Counted from the first letter of the stretch, positions 53,814-63,090 are shown. The stretch is 64,000 nt of DNA from Paraburkholderia hayleyella (GCF_009455685.1 NZ_QPES01000001.1:1302001-1366000); one strand, 5' to 3'. Program-made: numbers and translations. Notes: generated by a model from the sequence alone, not told the origin.

Positions 53814-54286
53814 CGCTAGCGCTTTGCGGTGGGTACCTGAGGCCTCCCCATGTTCCGGCGCCCACACGTAACGTAACGTGACATTGCTGCCGTCAAACTC
53901 CCTCGCAGCGTCCTTCAAGCTTCTTCCATTTGATTAATTTTATTAAAAATCAATAGCTTATTGAGGCTTTGGCGTGCGTGAAGGTTTCTGGCATGCAACC
54001 TGCTTTTATTGGCTGAAGCGCTGTATCCGGGGGCGTGATGGGGCGGTGTAGAGAAAGATAAAAGGATGTTTTACGAGCCATTGAATGGTTGCAGGCTCAG
54101 GCGGATACGTCTGTGCCAGGCCCGATGCTGGTCCATGTAGGGTTCGCCGGGTGCGAAGACCTCTTATGGGCCCCGCTGGCCCCGTCACCTATCCTCGTAA
54201 GGTGACGGTTTAATAGCCCGTGCTTCGATGAAGCACGGGCATTTTTTTTGGGTGTGTCCGGCTGGCCGGGCGCACTGATTCGGGCT
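53814..54286 (+). other. Intergenic region, candidate small RNA
   Basis: 473 bases with no credible gene. An AT-rich block (53930-53968) could be a promoter. A 9-base hairpin CCGTCACCT / AGGTGACGG (54182-54208) exposes an ATCCTCGTA loop that resembles an anti-Shine-Dalgarno sequence. A strong terminator follows at 54216. The layout (AT-rich promoter, C-rich loop, terminator) fits a transcribed small RNA on +, length roughly 250 bases. It could instead be the 3' end of the cobC transcript. Confidence 0.4.
54216..54249 (+). terminator. Rho-independent terminator
   Basis: GCCCGTGCTT (54216-54225), loop CGATG, AAGCACGGGC (54231-54240), then A and eight T. A perfect + strand terminator, 403 bases after the cobC stop. 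Confidence 0.95.
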
Positions 54287-55213
54287 TTATTCAGGCGTCG
54301 TGGCGCGACTCATGCCTGGGATGCGCCGAATGGCACCGGTTGCCAGCGCCGTGCCGAGCAGGATCACCGCACAGCCTTGCAGCATGCCGCCAGAAACCTG
54401 TTCGTCAAGAAACAGCGTGCCCCACAAAATCCCGAAGACAGGAATCACGAAGGTCACGGTGATCGTGCGAGTAGGGCCCGCTGCGGCGATCAGATGAAAA
54501 AACAGCATATAGGCGACCCCGGTGCAGGCCACGCCCAGCGCGATGACGGCGCTCCAGGCTGACACTGAGACCGGTGCCGCAGGCCAGCTGGCGAAGGCAA
54601 AAGGCAGCAATACGAGCGTGGCGCCCGTCATGGTGCCTGCGGCCGAGGTCAGGGGATCGACACCACCCAGATAGCGTTTCGTGCAGTTTGCGGCGATGCC
54701 GTAGAACAAGGTTGCGGCCAGCGCGGCGGCCGCGGCGAGCGCGGTAGTGAGCACGGTGGCAGTGCTGTCATGCGGCGCGGCGATCTGGTTCCAGACGAGC
54801 AGCAGCACGCCTGCGAAGCCGATGATGAGCCCGATGCTGCGCAACGGGCTCAAACGTTCCTTGAGCCAGAGAAACGCGATGAGCGCGCCCCATAACGGCG
54901 TGGCCGCGTTGATCACCGAGGTGGCGCCGGCCGATAGCGTCAGCTCCGCATAGGCGAAGAGGCAAAACGGCGCGGCGCAGTTCAGAATGCCCACCACAAG
55001 CAATGGCTTGGCGCGGCGGCGAACGGTGTCAAAGATTTCGCGTGCGGGACGCCGGGCGAAAAGCACAAGCAGTAAAAACAGCGCGCCGATGCCGACTCGC
55101 AGCGCCATGAGTGGCGCAACGCCGAAATCGCCCACTCCCACCCGGATAAAAAGAAAAGAGGCACCCCATAAGGCCGCGAGGATGAGCAACTGAAGGAGGT
55201 TACCGGGGGTCAT
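54287..55213 (-). CDS. EamA/DMT-family transporter
   Basis: A 308-residue protein with ten predicted helices and two EamA repeats. LQLLILAALWGASFLFIRVGVG opens the first; WLKERLSPLRSIGLIIGFAGVLLL and LFLDEQVSGGMLQGCAVILLGTAL end the repeats. ATG 55213 follows GAGG. It probably exports a small metabolite or amino acid; the substrate is unknown. Confidence 0.87.
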   Translation of the reverse strand: MTPGNLLQLLILAALWGASFLFIRVGVGDFGVAPLMALRVGIGALFLLLVLFARRPAREIFDTVRRRAKPLLVVGILNCAAPFCLFAYAELTLSAGATSVINAATPLWGALIAFLWLKERLSPLRSIGLIIGFAGVLLLVWNQIAAPHDSTATVLTTALAAAAALAATLFYGIAANCTKRYLGGVDPLTSAAGTMTGATLVLLPFAFASWPAAPVSVSAWSAVIALGVACTGVAYMLFFHLIAAAGPTRTITVTFVIPVFGILWGTLFLDEQVSGGMLQGCAVILLGTALATGAIRRIPGMSRATTPE

Positions 55214-55385
55214 CGAAGAAGCCTCGCGCAAGGAGTCAAGCGGAACGCGAGGGCATGGTAGCACCTCTTTTTAACAAAAATTTTTACATTTGAATGAAAC
55301 AGCATGCCTCAGCACGCCTCGATTGGCGAGCGCGGGGAGGGTTTGCGAGTGGCTTGCCCGGGCTTATTGCTCACGAACAGCGGGT

Positions 55386-55991
55386 TTAGCGCCGCCCGCG
55401 TCCCCGGTAGCCCCGATATCCGCCCCAGTATCCCCGGCGACCGCCTCCGTATGCCCCGTATCCCCGGTGCCCGCCCCAATAGCCGTTAAAGTTGAGCGAT
55501 ATCGCTGGCGCGCCCCACCAGCGGGGGCCGCCGTACCACGTCGAATAAGCCGGGTAGTAAACGGGAACGGGCGGAGGAGCGAGATAGACGGGCGGCGGTG
55601 CGACGACAACCGGTGCGTATTGCGTGGTGGTGGTGGTGAACGTGGTTTGCTGGACGTTGGCGCTGGTATCTACGCCAGACGGAGTGACAACGGTTTCTGT
55701 TTGAACCGCCGTGCCAGGGAGAACAGTGGAGTAATCAGTGGAGTAATAGCTGCCATAGCCATACGGGCTATAGCCATAACCATAGGGGCCAGCGTAATAA
55801 CAGCCGGAAAGGCTCAGCGCGAGCGCGGGCAAGACCAGTGGCCGGGCCCAGCGGCGGGCTGAACGAGTGCTTGAGTGGCTGGGGACGGCGTTGAGGGCGC
55901 GGCTGATGAAGCTGATGAAGCTGATGAAACTGATGGAACTGATGGAACTGATGGAACTGATGAAACGATAGGCAGAAAAAACGGTAGACAC
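55386..55991 (-). CDS. Tyr/Gly-rich lipoprotein with repeat-encoded N-terminus
   Basis: A 201-residue protein. GTG 55991 is chosen because CAGGAG lies seven bases upstream; an ATG seven codons earlier starts before that site. Residues about 10-31 are Ser-Ile-Ser and Phe-Ile-Ser repeats from a 9-base DNA array. These precede an Arg-rich segment (STRSARRWARP) and a hydrophobic core ending in lipobox LSLSGC. The mature part has Tyr/Gly-rich blocks, Thr-rich and Pro-rich parts (APVVVAPPPVYLAPPPVPVYYP) and a Gly/Arg/Tyr tail. Surface-exposed is likely; function unknown. The long n-region is unusual. Confidence 0.72.
   Translation of the reverse strand: MSTVFSAYRFISSISSISSISFISFISFISRALNAVPSHSSTRSARRWARPLVLPALALSLSGCYYAGPYGYGYSPYGYGSYYSTDYSTVLPGTAVQTETVVTPSGVDTSANVQQTTFTTTTTQYAPVVVAPPPVYLAPPPVPVYYPAYSTWYGGPRWWGAPAISLNFNGYWGGHRGYGAYGGGRRGYWGGYRGYRGRGRR
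55903..55965 (-). repeat. Seven 9-base tandem repeats
   Basis: CTGATG(A/G)A(A/G) in seven consecutive copies on + (two AAG, one AAA, three GAA, one AAA type). They encode the Ser-Ile-Ser/Phe-Ile-Ser N-terminus of the lipoprotein. Copy changes keep frame. Confidence 0.93.
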
Positions 55992-56121
55992 GGCAAACTC
56001 CTGATGAGGCATCGCAGGGTGCAGACGACGCACACGACATGATGCCTGGAGCATACGTCGTTGCGGCTTGTGCCAGGTTGCGATCGGGTAACCGCTTATT
56101 TCAGTTCAGGTCTGAAGCAAT

Positions 56122-56158
56122 GAAAACAGCGCCTGACTGTACAACAGGCAGGCGCTGC
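56122..56158 (-). terminator. Terminator of the glycine-zipper lipoprotein gene
   Basis: CAGCGCCTG (56127-56135) pairs with CAGGCGCTG (56149-56157); on the - strand it is followed by TTTTC. Confidence 0.75.
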
Positions 56159-56221
56159 GGGGAAAACAGGTAGGCGGTATTGCAAAATGCTGCGCAAAAG
56201 CGCCGCGTGCGCGGTTTCGGT

Positions 56222-56434
56222 TTACTTCCCGATCTGATTGCCGATCAGGCCACCCGCTGCCGCGCCACCGATCGTTGACAGCGCATTGTCGCCAATGGCC
56301 GCGCCAGCGGCAGCGCCAATACCTGCGCCGATGGCGGTATCGCGCTGGCGGCGGGTCATGTTGTCACAGGCAGACAGGCTCATGACGGTGGCTAGGACAA
56401 TCGCCAGCGCGCTTATTCGTTGAATGGATTTCAT
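56222..56434 (-). CDS. Glycine-zipper lipoprotein (OsmB-like)
   Basis: A 70-residue lipoprotein. MKSIQRISALAIVLATVMSLSAC gives lipobox LSAC with Cys23. The mature part (GAGIGAAAGAAIGDNALSTIGGAAAGGLIGNQIGK) is a glycine zipper that can form membrane-spanning oligomers. Similar proteins (OsmB, SlyB-like) respond to osmotic or envelope stress. Single gene with its own terminator. Confidence 0.88.
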   Translation of the reverse strand: MKSIQRISALAIVLATVMSLSACDNMTRRQRDTAIGAGIGAAAGAAIGDNALSTIGGAAAGGLIGNQIGK

Positions 56435-56617
56435 GGTGTATTCCTCTGGTTAATTAAAGGGAAAAAGGCAAACGGCAAACGACAGGTTGAACAGCTTACT
56501 TGCAGGATGGTAACGGGTGGCCGCGAGATTGTTGTAATGAGATGTTGCAGCCGCACGCTGCGCGAGCAGCCGGTTCCGGGCTACGTCCGGACCGGCCTCG
56601 CCTGGCGTAAGTCGCTC

Positions 56618-58549
56618 TTACTGGCGGCGATAGATTTCCGCGCCGTTTTTGATAAATTCGACCGCTTTGACTTCCATGCCTTTTTGCAGTGCCTCGTCAT
56701 CGCTGAGACCTTGCTGCGCGGCGAATTCGCGCACGTCCTGAGTGATTTTCATCGAGCAGAAATGCGGCCCGCACATCGAGCAAAAATGCGCGACCTTGGC
56801 CGAATCCTTGGGCAGCGTTTCGTCGTGAAATTCACGTGCCTTGTCCGGATCGAGCCCGAGGTTGAACTGGTCTTCCCAGCGGAACTCGAAACGCGCTTTC
56901 GACAGCGCGTTATCCCGCACCTGCGCGCCAGGGTGGCCCTTGGCCAGATCTGCGGCGTGGGCCGCGAGCTTGTAGGTGATGATGCCGGTCTTGACGTCGT
57001 CCTTGTTGGGTAGCCCCAGGTGCTCCTTGGGTGTGACGTAGCAGAGCATCGCCGTGCCAAACCAGCCGATCATCGCCGCCCCGATACCCGAGGTGATGTG
57101 GTCGTAGCCTGGCGCGATATCGGTGGTGAGCGGGCCGAGCGTGTAGAACGGGGCTTCGTCGCACCATTGCAATTGCAGATCCATGTTCTCCTTGATGAGC
57201 TGCATCGGCACGTGGCCGGGGCCTTCGATCATGGTCTGGATATCGTGCTTCCATGCGATTTGCGTCAGTTCGCCCAGGGTTTTGAGCTCGCCGAGCTGGG
57301 CTTCGTCGTTGGCGTCGTAGATCGAACCGGGACGCAGGCCATCGCCTAGCGAAAAGCTCACGTCATACGCTTTCATGATTTCGCAGATGTCTTCGAAATG
57401 CTCGTAGAGAAAGCTTTCGCGGTGATGCGCGAGACACCATTTCGCCATGATCGAGCCGCCGCGCGAGACGATGCCGGTCATGCGTTTCGCTGTCAGCGGC
57501 ACGTATTGCAAACGCACGCCCGCGTGAATCGTGAAGTAATCGACGCCTTGCTCGGCCTGCTCGATCAGCGTGTCACGGAAGATTTCCCAGGTCAGGTTTT
57601 CGGCGCGGCCGTTGACCTTTTCGAGTGCCTGGTAAATCGGCACCGTGCCGATGGGCACGGGGCTGTTGCGGATGATCCATTCGCGTGTTTCGTGAATGTG
57701 CTTGCCGGTCGACAGGTCCATCACCGTGTCGCCGCCCCAGCGGATCGCCCAGGTCATCTTGTCGACTTCCTCGCCAATCGACGAGGTCACCGCCGAGTTG
57801 CCGATATTGGCATTGACCTTCACGAGGAAATTGCGGCCGATGATCATCGGCTCGCTTTCCGGGTGATTGATGTTGGCGGGGATGATCGCGCGTCCGCGGG
57901 CGATTTCATCGCGCACGAACTCCGGCGTGATGGCCGTGAGCGCGCCGGGATCGAACGTGGCCGCGCCAAAGCTCTGGCCCGGATGCTGGCGGCCCATCAT
58001 GGCGGCCAGCTTGGCGCCGTTCGGGCCGCTCGTGCGCAGGCTTTCGAGGTACTCCGCGCGGCACTGGTTTTCGCGGATCGCAATGTATTCCATCTCGGGC
58101 GTGATGAGGCCCTGCCGGGCGTAATGCATCTGGGTCACGTTGGCGCCGCTGCGTGCGCGACGCGGGGTGCGCTGTAGCCCCGGAAAGCGCAGATCGGTGG
58201 TGGCGTCGTCGCTCGCACGCTCGCGGCTGAAATGGCTGCTCAGGCCGGATAGCGCCTCAGTATCGCCGCGTGCTTCGATCCAGCGCTGACGCAGGGCGGG
58301 CAAGCCCGCGCGGATGTCGATCTGGGCTTGCGGGTCGGTGTAGGGGCCCGAGGTGTCGTAGACGTAGACCGGTGGATTTTTTTCGCCACCGAAGCTGTCA
58401 GGCGTATCGGCCTGGATAATTTCGCGCATCGGCACGCGAATGTCGGGCTCGGAGCCCGTGACGTAGATTTTGCGGGAATTCGGCAGCGGTGCAACGGCGG
58501 CTTCATCGACATGGGCGTCGGCCGAAAGGAATTTGGGGTTGGCGTTCAT
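56618..58549 (-). CDS. thiC: Phosphomethylpyrimidine synthase
   Basis: A 643-residue radical-SAM enzyme turning aminoimidazole ribotide into the thiamin pyrimidine. The C-terminal [4Fe-4S] motif FCSMCGPHFCSMK is complete, and RSGANVTQMHYARQG, AIIPANINHPESEP and IEGPGHVPMQLI are canonical. Normal length. A TPP riboswitch lies 140 bases upstream, so thiamin represses it. Confidence 0.97.
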   Translation of the reverse strand: MNANPKFLSADAHVDEAAVAPLPNSRKIYVTGSEPDIRVPMREIIQADTPDSFGGEKNPPVYVYDTSGPYTDPQAQIDIRAGLPALRQRWIEARGDTEALSGLSSHFSRERASDDATTDLRFPGLQRTPRRARSGANVTQMHYARQGLITPEMEYIAIRENQCRAEYLESLRTSGPNGAKLAAMMGRQHPGQSFGAATFDPGALTAITPEFVRDEIARGRAIIPANINHPESEPMIIGRNFLVKVNANIGNSAVTSSIGEEVDKMTWAIRWGGDTVMDLSTGKHIHETREWIIRNSPVPIGTVPIYQALEKVNGRAENLTWEIFRDTLIEQAEQGVDYFTIHAGVRLQYVPLTAKRMTGIVSRGGSIMAKWCLAHHRESFLYEHFEDICEIMKAYDVSFSLGDGLRPGSIYDANDEAQLGELKTLGELTQIAWKHDIQTMIEGPGHVPMQLIKENMDLQLQWCDEAPFYTLGPLTTDIAPGYDHITSGIGAAMIGWFGTAMLCYVTPKEHLGLPNKDDVKTGIITYKLAAHAADLAKGHPGAQVRDNALSKARFEFRWEDQFNLGLDPDKAREFHDETLPKDSAKVAHFCSMCGPHFCSMKITQDVREFAAQQGLSDDEALQKGMEVKAVEFIKNGAEIYRRQ

Positions 58550-58689
58550 GCGTCTCTCCTGATGGGGTGGGGGCTACGCAGGAGACGGGGCGGAACGGCT
58601 GGAGGCTGGAAGGAAGACGGGCGAGGGGAAGAGGGCGGGTTCGCAGACGGGATGCGCTGGATGGGCGCAGGAGTATGGCGAAGCCCGGA

Positions 58690-58790
58690 CGCTTCCCTGC
58701 GCTGGCATTATCCAGATCAGGTTCAAAGGGTATTTCTCACCCACGTGGCGCGCCGTTTGCAACAGGCTGCACCGCAGGACCCCCGCGTTA
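58690..58790 (-). promoter_or_regulatory. TPP riboswitch of thiC
   Basis: On the - strand: CGGGGGTCCTGCGG, then GGGTGAGAAATACCC, TTTGAACCTGATCTGGATAA and TGCCAGCGCAGGGAAG, the thi-box aptamer. The P3 arm is long. Distance to the thiC start is about 140 bases, allowing terminator or ribosome-site control. Confidence 0.95.
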
Positions 58791-59062
58791 GCAGCGCACA
58801 CGATACACCGCCGGGCTGGAAACTGGCAACCGCCAGACAACCGGCGGCAGGCTGCGCGAGGGCGTTGGCGAGGGGCATCGCCGGAGATTGGATTCGTTTT
58901 ATTACCGTGATTAATAGAACGATCCGGTGCTTTTGGCGCGATTGTGAAAAGCGCGCTTCACCCCTACATTCGAGACTCGCTTCCTTGAGGCGCATCGAGA
59001 CGCCTCGATGCGCCACGGTATTTCCCGCATTCACATTCACACGCAGGGTCAGGGAGAACATC

Positions 59063-59761
59063 ATGCTCGAGATTCGTCGTTCTGCCGAACGCGGCCACGC
59101 CAATCACGGCTGGCTCGATTCGTATCACAGCTTTTCGTTTGCCGATTATCACGATCCGAAGCACATGCATTTCGGCCCGCTACGGGTCATCAACGAAGAC
59201 CGCATCGAAGCGGGCCAAGGCTTTGGCGCGCATGGTCACCGTGACATGGAGATCGTCACCTATGTGCTCGAAGGTGCGCTGGCGCACCGCGACAGCATGG
59301 GCAATGGCTCGACGATCGGCCCCGGTGACGTGCAGCGGATGAGCGCGGGCACGGGCGTGAGGCATAGCGAATTCAATGCGTCGAAAGAAGCGCCGCTGCA
59401 TCTGCTGCAAATCTGGATCTTGCCGCAGCGCATCGGCGAGCCGCCCGGTTACGAAGAAAAGCGCTTCGGCGAGGCGGAAAAACGCGGGCGCTTGCGCATC
59501 GTAGCCGCACCCGATGGACGCGAGGGCGCGGTGACGATTCACGCGGATGCGTCGATCTATGCGGGCTTGTTCGATGGCCCGGAGCGCGCGGTGCTGGCGC
59601 TCGCGCCTGGACGGCAGGCCTATGTGCATCTGGTACGCGGCAGGTTGAGCGTGAACGGTACGATACTCACGGCGGGCGACGCGGCGATGTTGAGCGCGGT
59701 GGAGGCTGTCACGCTGGAGCAGGGTGAGAACGCCGAGGTGTTGCTGTTCGATCTGGCCTGA
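59063..59761 (+). CDS. Pirin-family cupin protein
   Basis: A 232-residue bicupin. ATG 59063 follows AGGGAGA. Cupin 1 has HMHFGPLRVINED, GFGAHGHRDMEIVTYVLEGALAHRDSMG and GVRHSEFNAS: the His and Glu residues that bind metal in YhhW-type quercetinases are present. Cupin 2 is degenerate, as in the family. Activity (quercetin 2,3-dioxygenase or redox sensing) cannot be chosen here. It is divergent from thiC and ends at a strong terminator. Confidence 0.9.
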   Translation: MLEIRRSAERGHANHGWLDSYHSFSFADYHDPKHMHFGPLRVINEDRIEAGQGFGAHGHRDMEIVTYVLEGALAHRDSMGNGSTIGPGDVQRMSAGTGVRHSEFNASKEAPLHLLQIWILPQRIGEPPGYEEKRFGEAEKRGRLRIVAAPDGREGAVTIHADASIYAGLFDGPERAVLALAPGRQAYVHLVRGRLSVNGTILTAGDAAMLSAVEAVTLEQGENAEVLLFDLA

Positions 59762-59771
59762 AAGGCGGATC

Positions 59772-59806
59772 AGGCCCCGGCCAGGCTCACGCCTGGCCGG
59801 GGCCTT
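59772..59806. terminator. Bidirectional hairpin after pirin
   Basis: A 15-base perfect stem AGGCCCCGGCCAGGC / GCCTGGCCGGGGCCT with a TCAC loop, between the convergent pirin and Spy-like genes; no long T run. Confidence 0.8.
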
Positions 59807-59830
59807 GCTGCTCTGTGCGGGCTGAGCCGC

Positions 59831-60403
59831 TTACGGCTGGACCACCGGAGCCGACGCTGCCGGTGCCGCTGCTGCTGCGGATGTAGCCGGGCCATGCGGT
59901 TTCATGAGCTTGCGCATCTTGCCGTGGCGCGCTTCCATCCGCGCGAAATGCTGTTTGAGCGCGGTGCTGACTAACGTTTTTTGCTGATCGTCGAGACCGT
60001 TGTAGACCGCTAGCCAGGCGCCAATAGTTTGCTCACGGCGTTGCGCCGCTTGCTGCTGCGCCTGTTGCTGGGCGGCGTGCAATGCATTCAGGTCAAGAAT
60101 CGGCTGCTGTTGCAGCGCCTGGAATTGCTGTTTCATTTGCTCATGGCTGGCGCGGGCGGCCTGACGGTTTTGCTGAGTGGTGGCGAGCGCCGTTTGCCAT
60201 TGTTGTTCCTGGGCGGCATTCAGATGCAACGGGTCGTGTAGCTGACTAATCTGCCGCAGCATCCCGTGGCCATGCCAGCCGGGGCCGGGGGTGTCATCGG
60301 ACGAGGCGGCGTAGGCGCTGCCCATGACCAGCGACAGGGCCGTGGCGGTGACGGTGAGCAGACGCGGCGAGCGTGTGGAAAAACGATTGAACATGGCAAA
60401 CAT
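59831..60403 (-). CDS. Spy/CpxP-like periplasmic protein
   Basis: A 190-residue exported protein. ATG 60403 has AAGGAG eight bases upstream. Signal peptide to MGSAYAASS. The mature part is almost all helix, Gln/Ala-rich, with LHLNAAQEQQWQTALATTQQNRQAARASHEQM, a Spy/CpxP-like (LTxxQ) chaperone pattern, and an Ala/Pro tail. Divergent from the two-component genes, which likely control it. Confidence 0.78.
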   Translation of the reverse strand: MFAMFNRFSTRSPRLLTVTATALSLVMGSAYAASSDDTPGPGWHGHGMLRQISQLHDPLHLNAAQEQQWQTALATTQQNRQAARASHEQMKQQFQALQQQPILDLNALHAAQQQAQQQAAQRREQTIGAWLAVYNGLDDQQKTLVSTALKQHFARMEARHGKMRKLMKPHGPATSAAAAAPAASAPVVQP

Positions 60404-60701
60404 GGCAGAGCTCCTTAAATGAAAAACCAGGCCGCTGAGAGCCTCATGCTTGTCATGACACAGCGGCCGCGGCAAAAACAAAAACAGGGGGCGCGGCTTG
60501 GCTGACGTCAGGAAAGCGCGGACTTCACGCGGGTCAGGGCACAGCCTAAGCGCTGCCGCGCTGTGCTGTATTACGCACAGAGGCGCCGTTGTTACGCGGC
60601 ATTACGAGCGCCTTTCGTCGTAACAGGCGGTAACTCCCGGTAACCTTTTGCCCCCTGCCACACACCTGAAAGCAGGGCCGCGCGGTTTAAACTTGCGTCC
60701 C

Positions 60702-61427
60702 ATGACTACTCAAATTCTTGTCGTCGATGACGACGCCGAATTGCGCGATTTGTTGCGCGAATATCTGGTCCGGCAAGGCATCGAGGTTTCGGTGCTGCAT
60801 GATGCCGCCACACTTGAGCGCAGGCTGGAGCGCGAACGGCCCGATCTGATCGTGCTCGATCTGATGATGCCCGGGGTGGATGGCCTGACGGCGCTGCGGC
60901 GGCTGCGCGCGTCGGGCGATGACATTCCGGTCATCATGCTGACGGCTCGCGCCGATGACATCGATCGCATCGTCGGCCTCGAACTGGGCGCGGATGATTA
61001 TCTTGGCAAACCGTTTAATCCGCGCGAGTTACTGGCGCGGGTGCAGGCCGTGCTGCGCCGCAGGCAAACCTCGGTAACGGCTGCCGCACCCGAGCAACGC
61101 GAGCCGTTCGTCTTCGGCCGTTTCTCGCTCGATTTCCAGGCGCGCATGCTGGATCACGATGGCAAACCGGTCGTGCTTTCCGGTAGCGAATTCGCGCTCC
61201 TGAAAATTTTCGTCAACCATCCGATGCGCACGCTCACCCGTGAGCGTTTGCTGGAGCTGCTCCACGGTCCTGAATACGACGGCACCGATCGCGGCATCGA
61301 CGTGCAGGTTTGGCGTTTGCGCCGCATTCTCGAAACCGATCCGGCGCTGCCGCGTTTTATCCAGACGGTGCGAGGCCGGGGGTATGTTTTCGTGCCGAAT
61401 GGCGAGCAGCATGCGACGAGCGGTTGA
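60702..61427 (+). CDS. OmpR-family response regulator
   Basis: A 241-residue regulator. Receiver: acidic DDD at 9-11, phospho-acceptor Asp53 (LIVLDLMMPG), LGKPFNP with the conserved Lys. Winged helix C-terminal domain with RTLTRERLLELLHG and QTVRGRGYVF. ATG 60702. It overlaps the kinase by 17 bases. The sensor's signal is unknown. Confidence 0.95.
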   Translation: MTTQILVVDDDAELRDLLREYLVRQGIEVSVLHDAATLERRLERERPDLIVLDLMMPGVDGLTALRRLRASGDDIPVIMLTARADDIDRIVGLELGADDYLGKPFNPRELLARVQAVLRRRQTSVTAAAPEQREPFVFGRFSLDFQARMLDHDGKPVVLSGSEFALLKIFVNHPMRTLTRERLLELLHGPEYDGTDRGIDVQVWRLRRILETDPALPRFIQTVRGRGYVFVPNGEQHATSG

Positions 61428-62730
61428 TTCGCTGTTCGGGCGGCTGGCGCTACTGGTCATCGGTTCGCTGCTGCTGTCGCATTTCGCCTGGTATGCCTTG
61501 ATGCGCCTTGAGCGCAACCAGCAGCAGACCCGTTACGCCGTCGAAGAAGCCGTGTTCGTGGTCGATGCCGTGCGACAGCACGTGATCCATGCACCCGATC
61601 AACCTTTGCCTTCGCGGGTGCAGCTCGTCGATCCGCAAAGCCCCGATGTGCCTGAAAACCGCACCGATTTGCCAGAGCCGCTGCGTCGTTTTCTCGATGA
61701 TCTGCGCGAGCGTTTGCCAGCCACGACGCAAGTTCGTCTTGGCATGCCGGGCAAGCCGCCGACACTCTGGGTGAAAGCCGCCCGCGATCGCAACTGGATC
61801 GTGGTGCCGGTTCAGCCGCTGCGGCCGCCGCGCTCGCTGGATCGCATGGTGTTGTGGCTGACGATGATTTTTTCGGCGGCGGTGATGGCGGCGCTGCTCG
61901 CGGCCTGGCAGTTGCAGCGGCCCTTGCGTTTGCTGGCCCAGGCGGTGACGCGCTTTGGCCGCAACTTGCCTGTGCCGCCGCTGCCCGAACGGGGCCCGCG
62001 TGAGTTGCGTCAGCTCACGCAAGGTTTCAACCAGATGGTGCAGGAAGTCGCCCGCACCGAGAATGACCGCGCGGTGATGCTAGCGGGCGTCGCGCACGAT
62101 CTGAAGACCCCGCTCGCGCGCTTGCGCCTGCGCGCCGAAATGATGGATGACGCCAGGATGCGCGATGGCGTCGTGCGCGATGTGGATTCGATGACGCATA
62201 TCGTCGAGCAGTTTCTGGTGTTCGCGCACGATAGCGCGGATCGCAGCGGGGTGGTGGAGGTCGACGCACAGTGTGAGCGCGTGATTCACAACTACCGTGC
62301 GGTGAGCGCCCCCGCTGCCGCGGTGCAAACCGATCTGGCGGCGGGGGCGGCATTTCGTTTGCCGGCGGCGACGCTGGACCGGATTTTATCGAACCTGCTG
62401 GATAACGCGCATGCGTATGGCGAGCCGCCAGTAGTGGTGGCCACGGCGCGCACGGCAGAGGGTTTTACGCTATCGGTCAGCGATCATGGCCGCGGCATTG
62501 CTGCGCACGATTTGCAAAATGCCAGCCGGCCCTTTGTGCGGCTCGATCCGGCGCGCGGCGGTAACGGCCATAGCGGCTTGGGGCTGGCGATTGTCGAGCG
62601 GCTAGTGCGGCGCGCGGGCGGCGAGTGCGAAATTACCAATCAGACGGAGACGGGGCATGGTTTGCGTGTGCGCATGGTGTTTCCGCTGGCATCGCGCTCA
62701 CGGACAGCGGCCATGACCGATGCAGGGTGA
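61411..62730 (+). CDS. Sensor histidine kinase (EnvZ-like)
   Basis: A 439-residue inner-membrane kinase. TM1 near 10-30, periplasmic domain to about 145, TM2 (MVLWLTMIFSAAVMAALLAAW), HAMP, then H-box AGVAHDLKTPLARLRL with the phospho-His, N-box NLLDNAHAYG, G1 DHGRGI and G2 GLGLAIV. It overlaps the regulator gene. Start uncertain between 61399 and 61411. It may sense envelope state given the Spy-like neighbour. Confidence 0.94.
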   Translation: MRRAVDSLFGRLALLVIGSLLLSHFAWYALMRLERNQQQTRYAVEEAVFVVDAVRQHVIHAPDQPLPSRVQLVDPQSPDVPENRTDLPEPLRRFLDDLRERLPATTQVRLGMPGKPPTLWVKAARDRNWIVVPVQPLRPPRSLDRMVLWLTMIFSAAVMAALLAAWQLQRPLRLLAQAVTRFGRNLPVPPLPERGPRELRQLTQGFNQMVQEVARTENDRAVMLAGVAHDLKTPLARLRLRAEMMDDARMRDGVVRDVDSMTHIVEQFLVFAHDSADRSGVVEVDAQCERVIHNYRAVSAPAAAVQTDLAAGAAFRLPAATLDRILSNLLDNAHAYGEPPVVVATARTAEGFTLSVSDHGRGIAAHDLQNASRPFVRLDPARGGNGHSGLGLAIVERLVRRAGGECEITNQTETGHGLRVRMVFPLASRSRTAAMTDAG

Positions 62731-62823
62731 GCGCGGTGGCTGGAGCCCTCGGGGGGAAAGCGCCGCGCGGCCCGGGCGAGGGACGCGGCGCAGGTTGCAA
62801 GGTGCCGGGCTGTAGCGCGGGCC

Positions 62824-63090
62824 TTACTCGCCGAATAACGTGTTGAGTGCGGTAGCGGCATCGCTATCGACGGTATTCCAGGTGACGGTTTCGGCTTCGA
62901 AGATGTAATGCGTGGTGTATTTGCCGAGCAGCGCGAGAATTTCTTCCTGAATAATTTCTGGCGCGACGTCCATTTTCAGATACCACGCGGTGGACGATAA
63001 GCGCGTCTGGAATGCGCCATATTCGGCCATCAACTGGTCGAACGCATTAGCGTCCTGATCGCGGCAGACAATCACCAGATTTCCCTTCAT
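62824..63090 (-). CDS. Small conserved-looking protein, unknown
   Basis: 88 residues, MKGNLVIVCRDQDANAFDQLMAEYG, SSTAWYLKMDVAPEIIQEEILALLGKYTTHYIFEAETVTWNTV. A beta-alpha-beta fold is likely. It has a GGAGG-type ribosome site (AGGAGG in the - strand upstream of ATG 63090). No signal. I do not recognise it. Convergent with the kinase. Confidence 0.65.
   Translation of the reverse strand: MKGNLVIVCRDQDANAFDQLMAEYGAFQTRLSSTAWYLKMDVAPEIIQEEILALLGKYTTHYIFEAETVTWNTVDSDAATALNTLFGE

Noticed and set aside
54140..54250. tRNA or SRP RNA in the hairpin region
   Set aside because: No cloverleaf, T-loop or SRP GGAA tetraloop motif could be found.
55290..55862. 190-residue ORF on +
   Set aside because: Antisense to the Tyr/Gly-rich lipoprotein, which has a ribosome site and lipobox.
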